64,000 nt of DNA from Amphibacillus sediminis NBRC 103570 (GTDB lineage: Bacteria > Bacillota > Bacilli > Bacillales > Amphibacillaceae). Made by a program: the position numbers and the translations under genes. Shown piece by piece: positions 27,608 to 36,244 of this stretch. The stretch is taken from positions 186,001 through 250,000 of the forward strand of contig NZ_BCQW01000002.1 in the NCBI RefSeq assembly GCF_001552275.1, read 5' to 3'. Below the pieces are notes generated by a model. The model worked only from the letters and a program-made list of their open reading frames with translations. It did no database searches and was not told the origin of the DNA. Within the stretch, counting starts at the first letter, position 1; every line of letters starts with the position of its first letter.

Positions 27608-30298
27608 TTAAGCTGGTTCAGCTTTACGTTTTGCCCTTGAGCCAACAATTTTTCTTGTTATATATTTTTCGATTTCAATCACTATAAACCCTAGCAATCC
27701 AATCAAAAATGGATAAAGCCAGTATCTTGCTTCAATTGGATAGAGACCGATTACACTGCTTAAAAATGGATTATACGTAATAAAGATTTGCAAAACGATT
27801 AATAATCCAGCCAAAAAGAACGCCATTTTGTTGGAAAAGAAATCTTCATTAAAGGCAAATTCTCGCTCATTACGAACATTAAAGACGTGGAATAACTGTG
27901 CTATAACAAGAGCGTGCAAGGCGATTGTATTAACATGCTCTGGTGTGTAATGGTCTGTATCGCCAAGCAAAGTTATATTCATCACTACAATCGTTCCACC
28001 AATAAGCAATGACATTAACAAAATTCGAAAAATATAGTATCCACTTAACAGCTTTGTCTCAGGACTACGTGGTTGTCGTTCCATCGCACCAGCTTCTAAT
28101 TTTTCAAAGGCTAATGCAAATGAAATGGTTACAGCGGTCACCATGTTTACATATAAAACTTGAATGGGGGTTAAGGGCATCTCTATCCCCAACAACAATG
28201 CTGAAAAAATTAAAAAAGCTTCAGCACCATTAGTTGGCAGGATAAATAAAATGGTTTTCTTTAAATTATCATAAACACGTCGTCCTTCTTTAACTGCGTT
28301 AACAATGGTTTTAAAGTTATCATCTACTAGCACCATTTCTGACGCTTCCTTGGCTACCTCAGTTCCTTGAATCCCCATTGCTACACCAATATCAGCACGC
28401 TTTAATGCCGGAGCGTCATTTACACCATCACCAGTCATAGCGCACACTTCGCCGTTTTCTTGCAAGGCCTTAACAAGCTGTAGTTTATTGTCTGGACTTG
28501 TACGTGCAAATACATCTGCCCCTTGAGCAGCCTCTTTTAGCTCAGTATCTGACATCTGATCAAGCCTGCGACCCTCGATCACCCGATCACGCTCGGTAAG
28601 ACCCATTTGTTTTGCAATAGCCAACGCGGTTTCTTTATGGTCACCGGTAATCATTTTTACTTGGATACCCGCCCGTCGGCAAATACGAATCGCTTCAATA
28701 GCTTCCTCACGAGGTGGATCCATAATACCAGCTAAACCAATCATAGTCAGCCCTTCATTCAGATCATGATGATCTATTTCCGTCATGGATTGATCAACAT
28801 ACTTTATTGCAGCACCTATGACACGTTCACCTCGGCGTGAACGCTCAAGTAATTTTTCTTCCCAAAATTCGCGATCTTCTGAGCCCTCCTTTAGACCAGC
28901 CATTTCAAACAAGCGATCTGGCGCTCCTTTAACATAGATAACCTTCCGATCATGTTCTACTACTAGTCCAGCCATATATTTATAACTTGAGTCAAACGGA
29001 ATTTTAGAGATAATCGTTAAGGGTTCTATAGGACTGTTCGCCTTTCTAGCTAGGGTAATTAAACATCCTTCGGTAGGCTCACCACTAATCGTCCACTGAT
29101 TATTTTCATCTTGTCTTAATGCTGCATCATTGATTGACAGAACATTGGTTAGGAAACGTCTTAAGTCTTCATCCTCGTTAACATCGACTTGATTACCGTT
29201 TTGTTGTATCTCACCTTCAGGAGCATAGCCCGACCCTGTCACCTCTAGTGTCCGTCCTTTTAATACGACAGATTGAACAGTCATTTCATTCTTGGTCAAT
29301 GTTCCCGTTTTATCTGAACAAATGACAGTGACAGCACCTAAGGTTTCAACGGACGGTAACGTTCGCATGATCGCGTGATTACGCGCCATGACTTGAACAC
29401 CCATGGCTAAAATAATCGATAAAATAGCCGGTAATCCTTCAGGAATTGCAGCAACTGCCAGGCTGATAACGTACAGTAACAGATCGCCCCATTCATAATC
29501 ACGGAAGATGATGCCAAAAACAAACAGCAATGCTGCGATTGCTAGAATTACAATCGCAATCATACGGCCAAATTCAGCTGTTTGCTTAAGTAACGGTGTT
29601 TCAATCTCATCGACTTCAGCAATAGACTGGTTAATCTTCCCTATTTCTGTATGAACACCTGTTTCAACAACAATTCCTCGTCCTGATCCCGTAACAACTG
29701 CTGTACCTGAAAAAGCCATATTTAAACGATCACCAAGTGCTATGTCCTCAGGTAAAGTGTCAGGGTTCTTTTCAACCGACGTTGATTCACCTGTTAAGGG
29801 GGATTCTTCAATCGCTAGTCGGTCTGTCTGAATTAGCCGTAGATCAGCAGGAACCTTGTCACCAGAGGCTAATAAAACAATGTCACCGGGTACTAACGCA
29901 TTTGAAGCAATGTCTGTTCGCACTCCATCTCTTATAACCGTAGCTTGAAGCGAAAGCATATTTTTAATTCCTTCTAAAGCTTTTTCGGCTTTACTCTCTT
30001 GGATATATCCTATTAATGCATTGATGACAACCACTAACAGGATAACAACGGTATCGGCATAATGATTTAATATGACCGTTAACAAAGCAGCTATCAATAG
30101 AATATAAATGAGCACATCATTAAAATGGTGGAGAAATTTCAACAATGCAGGAGTTTTCTTAGGCTCAGGTAATTCATTATTGCCCCATTTTTCCCTAGCC
30201 TTTTCTACTTGCTGCGTGGTTAATCCATTATTTAAATCTGTTTTCAGTTGTTTTTCAACATCAGTTAAATCAATACTATGCCAATTTTCTTGATTCAT
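27608..30298 (-). CDS. P-type cation-transporting ATPase (type II, Ca2+-ATPase-like)
   Basis: 896 residues. N-terminal cation ATPase domain, actuator motif TGES (169-172), M4 motif AVAAIPEGLP (PEGL 286-289), phosphorylation Asp329 in CSDKTGTLTKNE, nucleotide-site TGDHKETA and hinge MTGDGVNDAPAL, then a four- to six-helix C-terminal membrane domain. The PEGL/VAxxPEG pattern fits type IIA (calcium-like) pumps such as Listeria LMCA1 or B. subtilis YloB, so calcium is the best guess; sodium-type relatives look similar. It acts in the cytoplasmic membrane. Single gene. Confidence 0.92.
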   Translation of the reverse strand: MNQENWHSIDLTDVEKQLKTDLNNGLTTQQVEKAREKWGNNELPEPKKTPALLKFLHHFNDVLIYILLIAALLTVILNHYADTVVILLVVVINALIGYIQESKAEKALEGIKNMLSLQATVIRDGVRTDIASNALVPGDIVLLASGDKVPADLRLIQTDRLAIEESPLTGESTSVEKNPDTLPEDIALGDRLNMAFSGTAVVTGSGRGIVVETGVHTEIGKINQSIAEVDEIETPLLKQTAEFGRMIAIVILAIAALLFVFGIIFRDYEWGDLLLYVISLAVAAIPEGLPAILSIILAMGVQVMARNHAIMRTLPSVETLGAVTVICSDKTGTLTKNEMTVQSVVLKGRTLEVTGSGYAPEGEIQQNGNQVDVNEDEDLRRFLTNVLSINDAALRQDENNQWTISGEPTEGCLITLARKANSPIEPLTIISKIPFDSSYKYMAGLVVEHDRKVIYVKGAPDRLFEMAGLKEGSEDREFWEEKLLERSRRGERVIGAAIKYVDQSMTEIDHHDLNEGLTMIGLAGIMDPPREEAIEAIRICRRAGIQVKMITGDHKETALAIAKQMGLTERDRVIEGRRLDQMSDTELKEAAQGADVFARTSPDNKLQLVKALQENGEVCAMTGDGVNDAPALKRADIGVAMGIQGTEVAKEASEMVLVDDNFKTIVNAVKEGRRVYDNLKKTILFILPTNGAEAFLIFSALLLGIEMPLTPIQVLYVNMVTAVTISFALAFEKLEAGAMERQPRSPETKLLSGYYIFRILLMSLLIGGTIVVMNITLLGDTDHYTPEHVNTIALHALVIAQLFHVFNVRNEREFAFNEDFFSNKMAFFLAGLLIVLQIFITYNPFLSSVIGLYPIEARYWLYPFLIGLLGFIVIEIEKYITRKIVGSRAKRKAEPA

Positions 30299-30471
30299 AA
30301 GCTCACCCTTTCTACTTAACCATTGTCAGTTCCAGCCCTCTTATTATGGATAAAAGTAAGCAAGTATAATCATTTTTGCTTCAACTGATTTTTTCAGGCA
30401 TAAACTAACTGAAAAACACCAAATCATTTACAGTGAAAAGGAGCCAGTTTTGCTTAGTTTTTCCTAGTTTC

Positions 30472-30649
30472 AATAAAGTGAAAATTCGTTCAGTGGGGGG
30501 TTCGATGCATAGGATGTGCTAATGCAGACGTTACGATGCGACGTCGCGCTTAGACATAACGTGTTCCCTTATTTCTTGTAGCGGGAGTCTTATAAAAGCC
30601 ATTCGATGGGGCGAGTAATCGCAGCCCCAGCCAGTTACACTGCGATAAA
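30472..30649 (+). repeat. Family A intergenic repeat, copy A5 (short subfamily)
   Basis: AATAAAGTGAAAATTCG ... GTGCTAATGCAGACG ... GACGTCGCG joined directly to CTTAGACAT, then the 3' part to CTGCGATAAA. The missing 75-80 bases and the CTAATGC variant are shared with copy A6. The 5' arm of the long-range stem thus has no partner. Confidence 0.85.
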
Positions 30650-30674
30650 TAAAAGCCATTCCACTCTTGTTATT

Positions 30675-30706
30675 TTTTCAAAAAAAAATCCCCTGATAGG
30701 GGAAAA
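30675..30706 (-). terminator. Terminator after the SRPBCC gene
   Basis: Minus strand: TCCCC-TATC-AGGGGA followed by nine T residues. About 65 bp downstream of the SRPBCC stop codon. Confidence 0.8.
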
Positions 30707-30767
30707 ATGTTGTATTTTTTCTCTGAGAGATCAATCCATAAGACAAATCCTATTCCTTTTCTGATCA

Positions 30768-31193
30768 TTAAGCTTGGTATGGATTTCCTTGACCTAACTC
30801 ACAATATTGTTTTAAACTCAATAAAAACATCGCCCAGTTATGATTACAATAGCGGTAACAGCTTGTAACACTCTTCCAACCTAAATGGCTAAATTCAACG
30901 ATTGTCTGATTTGCTTGTTGACGCAAATGGAAGGTCACAGTTGTACCAATCCACTCTGGCTCTGCTTCAGATTTAAGACACTCCCAGCTTATCTTCTGAT
31001 TTGGCGTTAATTCCGTTACTTTCATCACGACGTGATCCTGACCTCCAAAGTAAAAAGAATTTATCGCCCCCGCTTCCTCTGACACCGATAGTGAGGTTGT
31101 CCAAATGTTGCCCAACCCTTCTTCGGTAACCAAAGCAGCATAAACTTGCTCAATCGGAGTGTTAATTTTCTGGAGCTGCTCAATACTAACCAT
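30768..31193 (-). CDS. SRPBCC/AHSA1-domain protein
   Basis: 141 residues from MVSIEQLQKINTPIEQVYAAL, seven bases after AGGAGG. The START/AHSA1-like pattern is clear: TEEGLGNIW..., VTELTPNQKISWECL, TTVTFHLRQQANQTIVEFSHLGW and a C-terminal helix FLLSLKQYCELG. Such domains bind hydrophobic ligands or act as Hsp90 co-chaperones; no partner is encoded nearby. Confidence 0.85.
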   Translation of the reverse strand: MVSIEQLQKINTPIEQVYAALVTEEGLGNIWTTSLSVSEEAGAINSFYFGGQDHVVMKVTELTPNQKISWECLKSEAEPEWIGTTVTFHLRQQANQTIVEFSHLGWKSVTSCYRYCNHNWAMFLLSLKQYCELGQGNPYQA

Positions 31194-31381
31194 TTCACCA
31201 CCTCCTCTAATTAACATGATAACGTTTTACTAAACATTAAATTTGTTCTGAATTGCGCCAATACAAACGATATCAATATTTAAAAAGATTTCTTAGAAAA
31301 ACTTGGCACATGCCACTCCTATGGCGAAAGCCTTCGTTTTTTCTTATCCTTAATCCGATAGATGAGTTATACTTTTTAAAA

Positions 31382-31417
31382 GAAACGTTGACATGACAAA
31401 TAGTCACTCAACGTTTC
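31382..31417 (-). terminator. Terminator after the MutS2-like gene
   Basis: GAAACGTTGA ... TCAACGTTTC, a 10-bp stem, followed on the minus strand by TTTTAAAAAG. About 95 bp past the stop codon. Confidence 0.7.
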
Positions 31418-31512
31418 GCCTAATCCTCATCTCACTTCATCACAAATAATACAGCTTAAAATAAGCGGGCTTTCATTAGCTTTAATCCAGTCGTATACAC
31501 CAGTAGGAGGTG

Positions 31513-33438
31513 TTAATCTTCTTCCTCAAGCCAAACATCTTCAAGGTGCTTCCTCGCCTGGTCCTTCTTGATCTTCCGATAATCCTTACTTTTAAAGATA
31601 ATGTCAAAGTCATAATCGTCAGGATAAAGCTCCGATGCAGGAATTAAAAGTTTTAGCCGCTTATGATTAAAGCTCTTCTTTATCCCTTTAATTTGAACCA
31701 GATAATTACCAAATTGATCTGGTCCTTTATAGACGATACCTGTTTCATTGGTTGCAGTAATGGTGACATTATCACCTTGTGAAAAGATTGCCTTTACTTC
31801 ATTTTTGCCTTTCTTAACTGTATTTCGATAATGGTTGACGGTGATCTGACGTTTGAGCTCTTCTTGACACAGTTCTTCTTCTGAATAACGCGCTTTGTAG
31901 TTGCCTTGCTCGCCATAGGTGAGACTGTAAGCATCATCGACCAGATCCGGATGTAGACCAAGTTTAAGCGCAATTTCAAAAGCCTGACTCTGCCCTGTTG
32001 CTCCTAATAAAAGGCGATAGGTAGGCTTTAAAGTCTCAAGCTCAAATTCCATTGCCGCATTCAAAAACCCTGGTGTTTGTTCAGCGAAGCCTTTCACCTC
32101 ACTATAATGTGTGGTCGCAAGTATGGTTGCCCCTTTCTTAAATAGCTGTTTTAAGATAGTAATCGCCAACCCCATCCCTTCACTTGGATCTGTTCCAGAG
32201 CCTAACTCATCAAGTAAAACAAGAGAATATTGATTCGCTTCCTGTAAAATTTTGATAATCGACCGTAACCTAGAGCTAAAAGTACTTAAGTTGTCCGCTA
32301 TGCTTTGTCCGTCGCCAATATCGACAAAAACATGTTGAAAAATAGCTATATGACTGGCTTGATCTGCTGGGATTAACAAACCAGCCTGAGCCATAACCGT
32401 TAGCAAGCCTACCGTCTTTATTGCCACAGTCTTTCCACCTGTATTTGGCCCTGTAATGACTAATGCCCGGTTAGACCGATCGAGTTCCAGGGTAAGTGGT
32501 ACAGCATCTCCTGCAAGAGCAGGATGATGTGCATTGATAAGCTTAATTGTTTTATTTGTAGTGATCACAGGCTTATTTGCTGCTATATCACGGCAATATT
32601 TAGCTTTTGAGAAAATTACATCATAGTGATGCATGACATCGATTGCCGTCATTAGTGCAGGTTCATGCTCAAGAATGGCTTCTGTCAATTCAAAAAGAAT
32701 CCGTTCAACTTCAGCAGCCTCTGATAACTGATATAGATTTATTTCTTCCTGAATACTTTCAAGTTCAGCCGGTTCAATAAAGAGCGTTGATCCAGAGGCA
32801 GATGTATCCAATATCGTCCCTTTAACTTTAGTCCGATATGCCCTTTTCACGGCCAATACATAGCGACCGTTACGTTCTGTAACCGTGTGCTCTTGTAAAT
32901 AAGTCGCATATTTACTTCCTTTCGCTAATTGATTAATTCGACTCTTTAATCGATCCGTTAAAACCCCTATTTGTCGACGTAAATAACTTAAATCTTTTGA
33001 TGCATAGTCATCGACTTGACCATTTCGAATGGAGTGATTGATTTGTTGCTCCAAATTGGCCATATCCTCTATTGAATAGGCGAACGAGCTTATTACAGGG
33101 GCCATCCATTCTTTGTCAAACATAAAACGTTTCAACTTGTGACAATGGTCAAGAAAGGAAATGACCCGCGCCATTTGATCAGCTCTGATAAATATTCCTT
33201 TCTTAGCTTGCTTTAACAGATAAGCCACATCATCCAAAGTATGAATCGGAACACTTGAGCTTACCGCCAAAACTTTTATTGCTTCTTCCACTTCAATCAT
33301 GGATTGTTCGATCCATTTTTCATTCATACTGGGCTTTAAGGCTAAAATGGTTTGTTTTGCTTGATCCGTATGTGCATATCCAGCTATTTGTTCTTTTACG
33401 TCATTAAAACCAAGTGCTTTTAAATGATCTGTTTGCAT
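31513..33438 (-). CDS. MutS2-family ATPase lacking the Smr nuclease domain
   Basis: 641 residues. MutS core/lever helices (about 1-290), Walker A GPNTGGKT (330-337), FSSRLRSII signature region, Walker B LVLLDELGSGTDPSEG (about 412), then a coiled-coil/KOW-like tail ending in charged residues. Standard MutS2 is about 780 residues and ends in an Smr endonuclease domain, absent here. Shorter MutS2-like paralogues occur in other Bacillus species. It probably senses branched DNA or stalled ribosomes, but without nuclease activity of its own. A candidate structured RNA lies directly upstream. Confidence 0.88.
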   Translation of the reverse strand: MQTDHLKALGFNDVKEQIAGYAHTDQAKQTILALKPSMNEKWIEQSMIEVEEAIKVLAVSSSVPIHTLDDVAYLLKQAKKGIFIRADQMARVISFLDHCHKLKRFMFDKEWMAPVISSFAYSIEDMANLEQQINHSIRNGQVDDYASKDLSYLRRQIGVLTDRLKSRINQLAKGSKYATYLQEHTVTERNGRYVLAVKRAYRTKVKGTILDTSASGSTLFIEPAELESIQEEINLYQLSEAAEVERILFELTEAILEHEPALMTAIDVMHHYDVIFSKAKYCRDIAANKPVITTNKTIKLINAHHPALAGDAVPLTLELDRSNRALVITGPNTGGKTVAIKTVGLLTVMAQAGLLIPADQASHIAIFQHVFVDIGDGQSIADNLSTFSSRLRSIIKILQEANQYSLVLLDELGSGTDPSEGMGLAITILKQLFKKGATILATTHYSEVKGFAEQTPGFLNAAMEFELETLKPTYRLLLGATGQSQAFEIALKLGLHPDLVDDAYSLTYGEQGNYKARYSEEELCQEELKRQITVNHYRNTVKKGKNEVKAIFSQGDNVTITATNETGIVYKGPDQFGNYLVQIKGIKKSFNHKRLKLLIPASELYPDDYDFDIIFKSKDYRKIKKDQARKHLEDVWLEEED

Positions 33439-33564
33439 CGCTTTTATCCTCCTTAATCATCGGCTAAAGAGAGTTGCGCTGCACGATTGTTGATAGCTAT
33501 TACCATCGATGGTGGTCTTCGCTGGATATCACCAATATAAGTGTCCATCCATCTCCCGAACATA

Positions 33565-33821
33565 CCAAAAGACCGCTATGAACAATCGTTCACAGCGGTC
33601 TTAATATAGCCACAAAATACCTAACTGTTTAAATAAATGTTAGGTACCTCCTAATAAGACATTATCTACCACAAACGTGTTCTTAACTACTTGGAATGCA
33701 TCACCAAATAAACGTCCAAGGACGTTCAGTTAAAAAATGCATTCAAGCTATCCAATTTGATGGATTAGTTAAGAACCACCAGATACATAAATATTCTCCT
33801 CGCACATGACAAATACTTACA
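33565..33821 (-). ncRNA. Candidate structured RNA upstream of the MutS2-like gene
   Basis: A strong promoter (33828-33856) points into a 250-base non-coding stretch with nested complementary segments. The outer 11-bp stem GTTCTTAACTA / TAGTTAAGAAC (33766-33776 with 33679-33689) encloses a side hairpin ATCCA...TGGAT. A long inner stem CTTGAATGCAT / ATGCATTCCAAG follows, topped by the perfect hairpin AACGTCC-AA-GGACGTT. Two further hairpins follow, TACCTAAC...GTTAGGTA (33618-33646) and a 3' hairpin with a U-run (33569-33602). The three-way or rod-like fold suggests a 6S-like RNA or a leader/riboswitch-type element. It matches none of the riboswitch consensus sequences I know. Confidence 0.5.
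33569..33602 (-). terminator. Terminator hairpin of the candidate RNA
   Basis: AAGACCGCTGTGAACG / CGTTCATAGCGGTCTT-type stem (about 14 bp) followed on the minus strand by TTTTGG; 130 bp before the MutS2-like start. Confidence 0.7.
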
Positions 33822-33827
33822 TAACTT

Positions 33828-33856
33828 AATATAGGTGATCATTTTGTAAATGTCAA
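33828..33856 (-). promoter_or_regulatory. Strong sigma-A promoter of the candidate RNA
   Basis: TTGACA (33851-33856), spacer exactly 17, TATATT (33828-33833); transcription would start near 33821. This is the best consensus promoter seen in the window. Confidence 0.75.
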
Positions 33857-33937
33857 CAGCATTATGTACTTCACGATAAAATTACGATTTGCATAATCTA
33901 ATTATATGACTCATTAAGTAATGTTTCCTATGGTGAA

Positions 33938-34110
33938 TTTATCACAGTGTAACTGGGGCTGCGATTATTCGCCCCATTGAAGGGTTTTTGTAAAACTCCC
34001 ACTTCAAGAAATAAGTGAACACGCCATGTCTAAGCGCGACGTCGTGTCGCAACGTCTGCATTAGCATATCCTATGCGCCGAAACCCCCACTGACGAAGTT
34101 TCACTTTATC
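33938..34110 (-). repeat. Family A intergenic repeat, copy A6 (short subfamily, inverted)
   Basis: Read on the minus strand: GATAAAGTGAAACTTCG, GTGGGGGTTTCGG, ATGCTAATGCAGACG, GACGTCGCG fused to CTTAGACATG, the distal part, and CACTGTGATAAA. It has the same deletion junction and CTAATGC variant as A5. The loop strand TCGCA still pairs with TGTGA through a G-U wobble. Confidence 0.85.
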
Positions 34111-34138
34111 ATACCGTTCAACAGAGGCCATTATGTTG

Positions 34139-34175
34139 GACGGCTAACTCGATAAGCTAACTCAAGTTAGCCGTT
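34139..34175. other. Hairpin in the gap before the SPOCS-like gene end
   Basis: ACGGCTAACT ... AAGTTAGCCGT, about 10 bp, 160 bp downstream of the SPOCS-like gene. No U-run, so not called a terminator. The rest of 34111-34332 holds no gene. Confidence 0.4.
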
Positions 34176-34332
34176 GATGAAGCGTGGATGACAGTGACAT
34201 GAGGAGAGATAACTTCTCGATAACGACATCTATACTAATTAGAATGTATTAAGTAACTCTACCTGTGTGATCATAGCATGCTCTTCATTAACATCTTCTA
34301 GTCTCAAATCATTTTAATAGCGATGGTGTCAG

Positions 34333-35154
34333 TTAGCCGTTAAACTTTTCGATCCGCTGAACAATTGATTTAATTCGTTCCTGAACAGTTGGCTCAGACT
34401 GTTCCTCTTCAATGAGTGGATCAACCTGCTGATTCAACACCTGATGACCATCCTTCGGCTTCACAGGCGGTTTTTTATGATCTGGTCGAAAATGAGTTTG
34501 TTGCTTTTGAGTCAGTTTAAAGAATATGACGACCTCAGCCTTCTCAGTAATCTTATGGAAGCGGCCATATTTATCTTCTTCTTTAAACAAGTCAAGATCA
34601 TTGACAACACTAAATAATAATTCGCACTTAATGGGTTGATTGTAAAATTCAAAGGTTGCCCCGCCTGATTCATGATGGTTAGCACCATGACCTTTTTTAT
34701 CGATAAAGATTCTTTCATTAGTTAAGGTTGATTTTTGGCTGAAATATTCATCTGGTTTTTCAAAAACGCGAAACTTTTCATTACAGCTAAATGGAACATC
34801 GACAGCAAAGTCGTGCACATAACCTTTGTAATCATCGACATATTGAATATTTTTATGGATCACTCCAGAGATAAATACTTTTACCTCAGGTTTTCCACTA
34901 ATAATAGAAGGAATGGCCTTGCATTGTGTTACCGTTACATTCCTTTTGATACTTTTGATCTCTCTTGCAGCTGTTGGCAATTTAATTTCTGACTCTACTA
35001 AAGCTTGCAATTCGGCATCGGCTAATACGATTGGTACAAAAGCTTTTCCGCCAAAATAAGACGTACCTTCACAATCGACACGAATGGTTTTAGCGTGCTC
35101 CTTACCCTTTTTCGATTGTTGCTCGATAGAATTTGTTACATTTTTATCATCCAC
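34333..35154 (-). CDS. SPOCS/DUF3794-like protein, possibly spore-associated
   Basis: 273 residues. The middle part VKVFISGVIHKNIQYVDD followed by a beta-rich stretch (FAVDVPFSCNEKF) resembles the SPOCS (DUF3794) repeat found in SipL and in spore-coat or exosporium proteins of Bacilli. A charged, proline-rich tail (about 225-273) ends in a helix. AGGGATATAG lies before the start. A role in the spore or spore surface is inferred from family only; no sporulation promoter was assigned. Confidence 0.65.
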   Translation of the reverse strand: MDDKNVTNSIEQQSKKGKEHAKTIRVDCEGTSYFGGKAFVPIVLADAELQALVESEIKLPTAAREIKSIKRNVTVTQCKAIPSIISGKPEVKVFISGVIHKNIQYVDDYKGYVHDFAVDVPFSCNEKFRVFEKPDEYFSQKSTLTNERIFIDKKGHGANHHESGGATFEFYNQPIKCELLFSVVNDLDLFKEEDKYGRFHKITEKAEVVIFFKLTQKQQTHFRPDHKKPPVKPKDGHQVLNQQVDPLIEEEQSEPTVQERIKSIVQRIEKFNG

Positions 35155-35410
35155 TATATCCCTCTCCTTTTAATTTATGGTATTAATAAAGTTCTCACTA
35201 ATGGTATATGTTCGAAATAAAGATCGGTATAGACAGATAATGGAAGGTATTTAACCATTTTTAATCATTCGAAACACGGACAAGCTATACTACTGATTTT
35301 ATCTTGGATTAGCCTTGGAAACCGTTTCGCAGGATAGCCTTATTACCACTAATTAGCACAAGAACAAAATACAACTAGGAGAGTAGATAACCTTCAATCA
35401 AAACACATAA
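35155..35410. other. Intergenic stretch with no identified feature
   Basis: I see no gene, strong hairpin or repeat copy here. It should hold the promoter of the SPOCS-like gene, but no clear -35/-10 pair stands out. Confidence 0.4.
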
Positions 35411-35459
35411 AAGCACCCTTAAAAGTTAGCCTTAAAGAACTAACTTTCAAAGCGTGCTT
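35411..35459 (-). terminator. Terminator of the ABC-importer operon
   Basis: AAGCACGCTTTGAAAGTTAG ... CTAACTTTTAAGGGTGCTT on the minus strand, a long imperfect stem, then TTTATG. About 50 bp past the end of the metallo-hydrolase gene. Confidence 0.75.
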
Positions 35460-35509
35460 CAAAATTTTTGACAAAAGCAGAAAGGCTTTTGGTAAGCTGA
35501 TATCCTTAC

Positions 35510-36241
35510 TCAAACTTCAATCATCAGACCAGCTTCTGCTAAACGAATGTTTTTATTACCTTCTTGTTTGGCAGTAACTAATAACTCGTTCAACTCACCG
35601 TAGTGGGGAAGGTGACTCAAAATAACTTTTTTTGCCTGAGAGCGATGGGCTAAGATACCTGCTTCTTTTGCGTTCATATGTCCAGCCTGGGCGCCATTCA
35701 TCCCATCATACAGGCTACATTCCGTAACGAGCAGATCAACACCTTGACAAAAATCGATCAACTCTTCTGTAAAGCTGGTATCTGACGTGAAAACTAACCG
35801 CTTATCCGATGATTCAATCTTTATCGCATACGCTTCAACCGGGTGTTGATTCTTTTTGAAGGTAATCTGAAACGGTCCAATCGTCAATTTACTGTCCTCA
35901 GTATAGGCTTTAAAAGCAGAAAAGGACACTTCTTCTACTCGACTTCTAATAAGCTCGTCGTCTGGTCCATATATTTGCAAAACTTGATTCGTTCTTTTTA
36001 ATTGTGTATTAACTAATCTAGAAAATAACAGCACACCAAGATCACTAAAGTGATCATAATGATAATGGGATAAAAGTACGTGATGAAGTTGATTAAGATC
36101 AATATAATTTTGCATTAGTGGGACAACCCCACTGCCACAGTCAAGCAACAATGAAAAATCGTTCTCTTGTATTAAAAAGCCTGTGCAAGCAGCATTCTTT
36201 TTAGGAAAGCCACCCCACATTCCGATTATTCTACAATGCAT
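35510..36241 (-). CDS. Metallo-beta-lactamase-fold hydrolase (RNase Z-like)
   Basis: 243 residues. DCGSGVVPLM, then the zinc motif HYHYDHFSDL (HxHxDH), LVFTSDTSF, TECSLYD and AGHMNAKEAGILAH with KVILSHLPHYGE supply all metal ligands. Starts three bases after the second ABC ATPase gene and is the last gene of the operon. As a partner of a peptide-type importer it may hydrolyse the imported ligand, but the family also holds RNase Z and phosphodiesterases. Confidence 0.85.
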   Translation of the reverse strand: MHCRIIGMWGGFPKKNAACTGFLIQENDFSLLLDCGSGVVPLMQNYIDLNQLHHVLLSHYHYDHFSDLGVLLFSRLVNTQLKRTNQVLQIYGPDDELIRSRVEEVSFSAFKAYTEDSKLTIGPFQITFKKNQHPVEAYAIKIESSDKRLVFTSDTSFTEELIDFCQGVDLLVTECSLYDGMNGAQAGHMNAKEAGILAHRSQAKKVILSHLPHYGELNELLVTAKQEGNKNIRLAEAGLMIEV

Positions 36242-36244
36242 TTT

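Noticed and set aside
33565-33821. T-box, purine, SAM or M-box riboswitch
   Set aside because: None of the conserved sequences I know for these classes (for example the T-box GGGTGGNACCGCG) is present.
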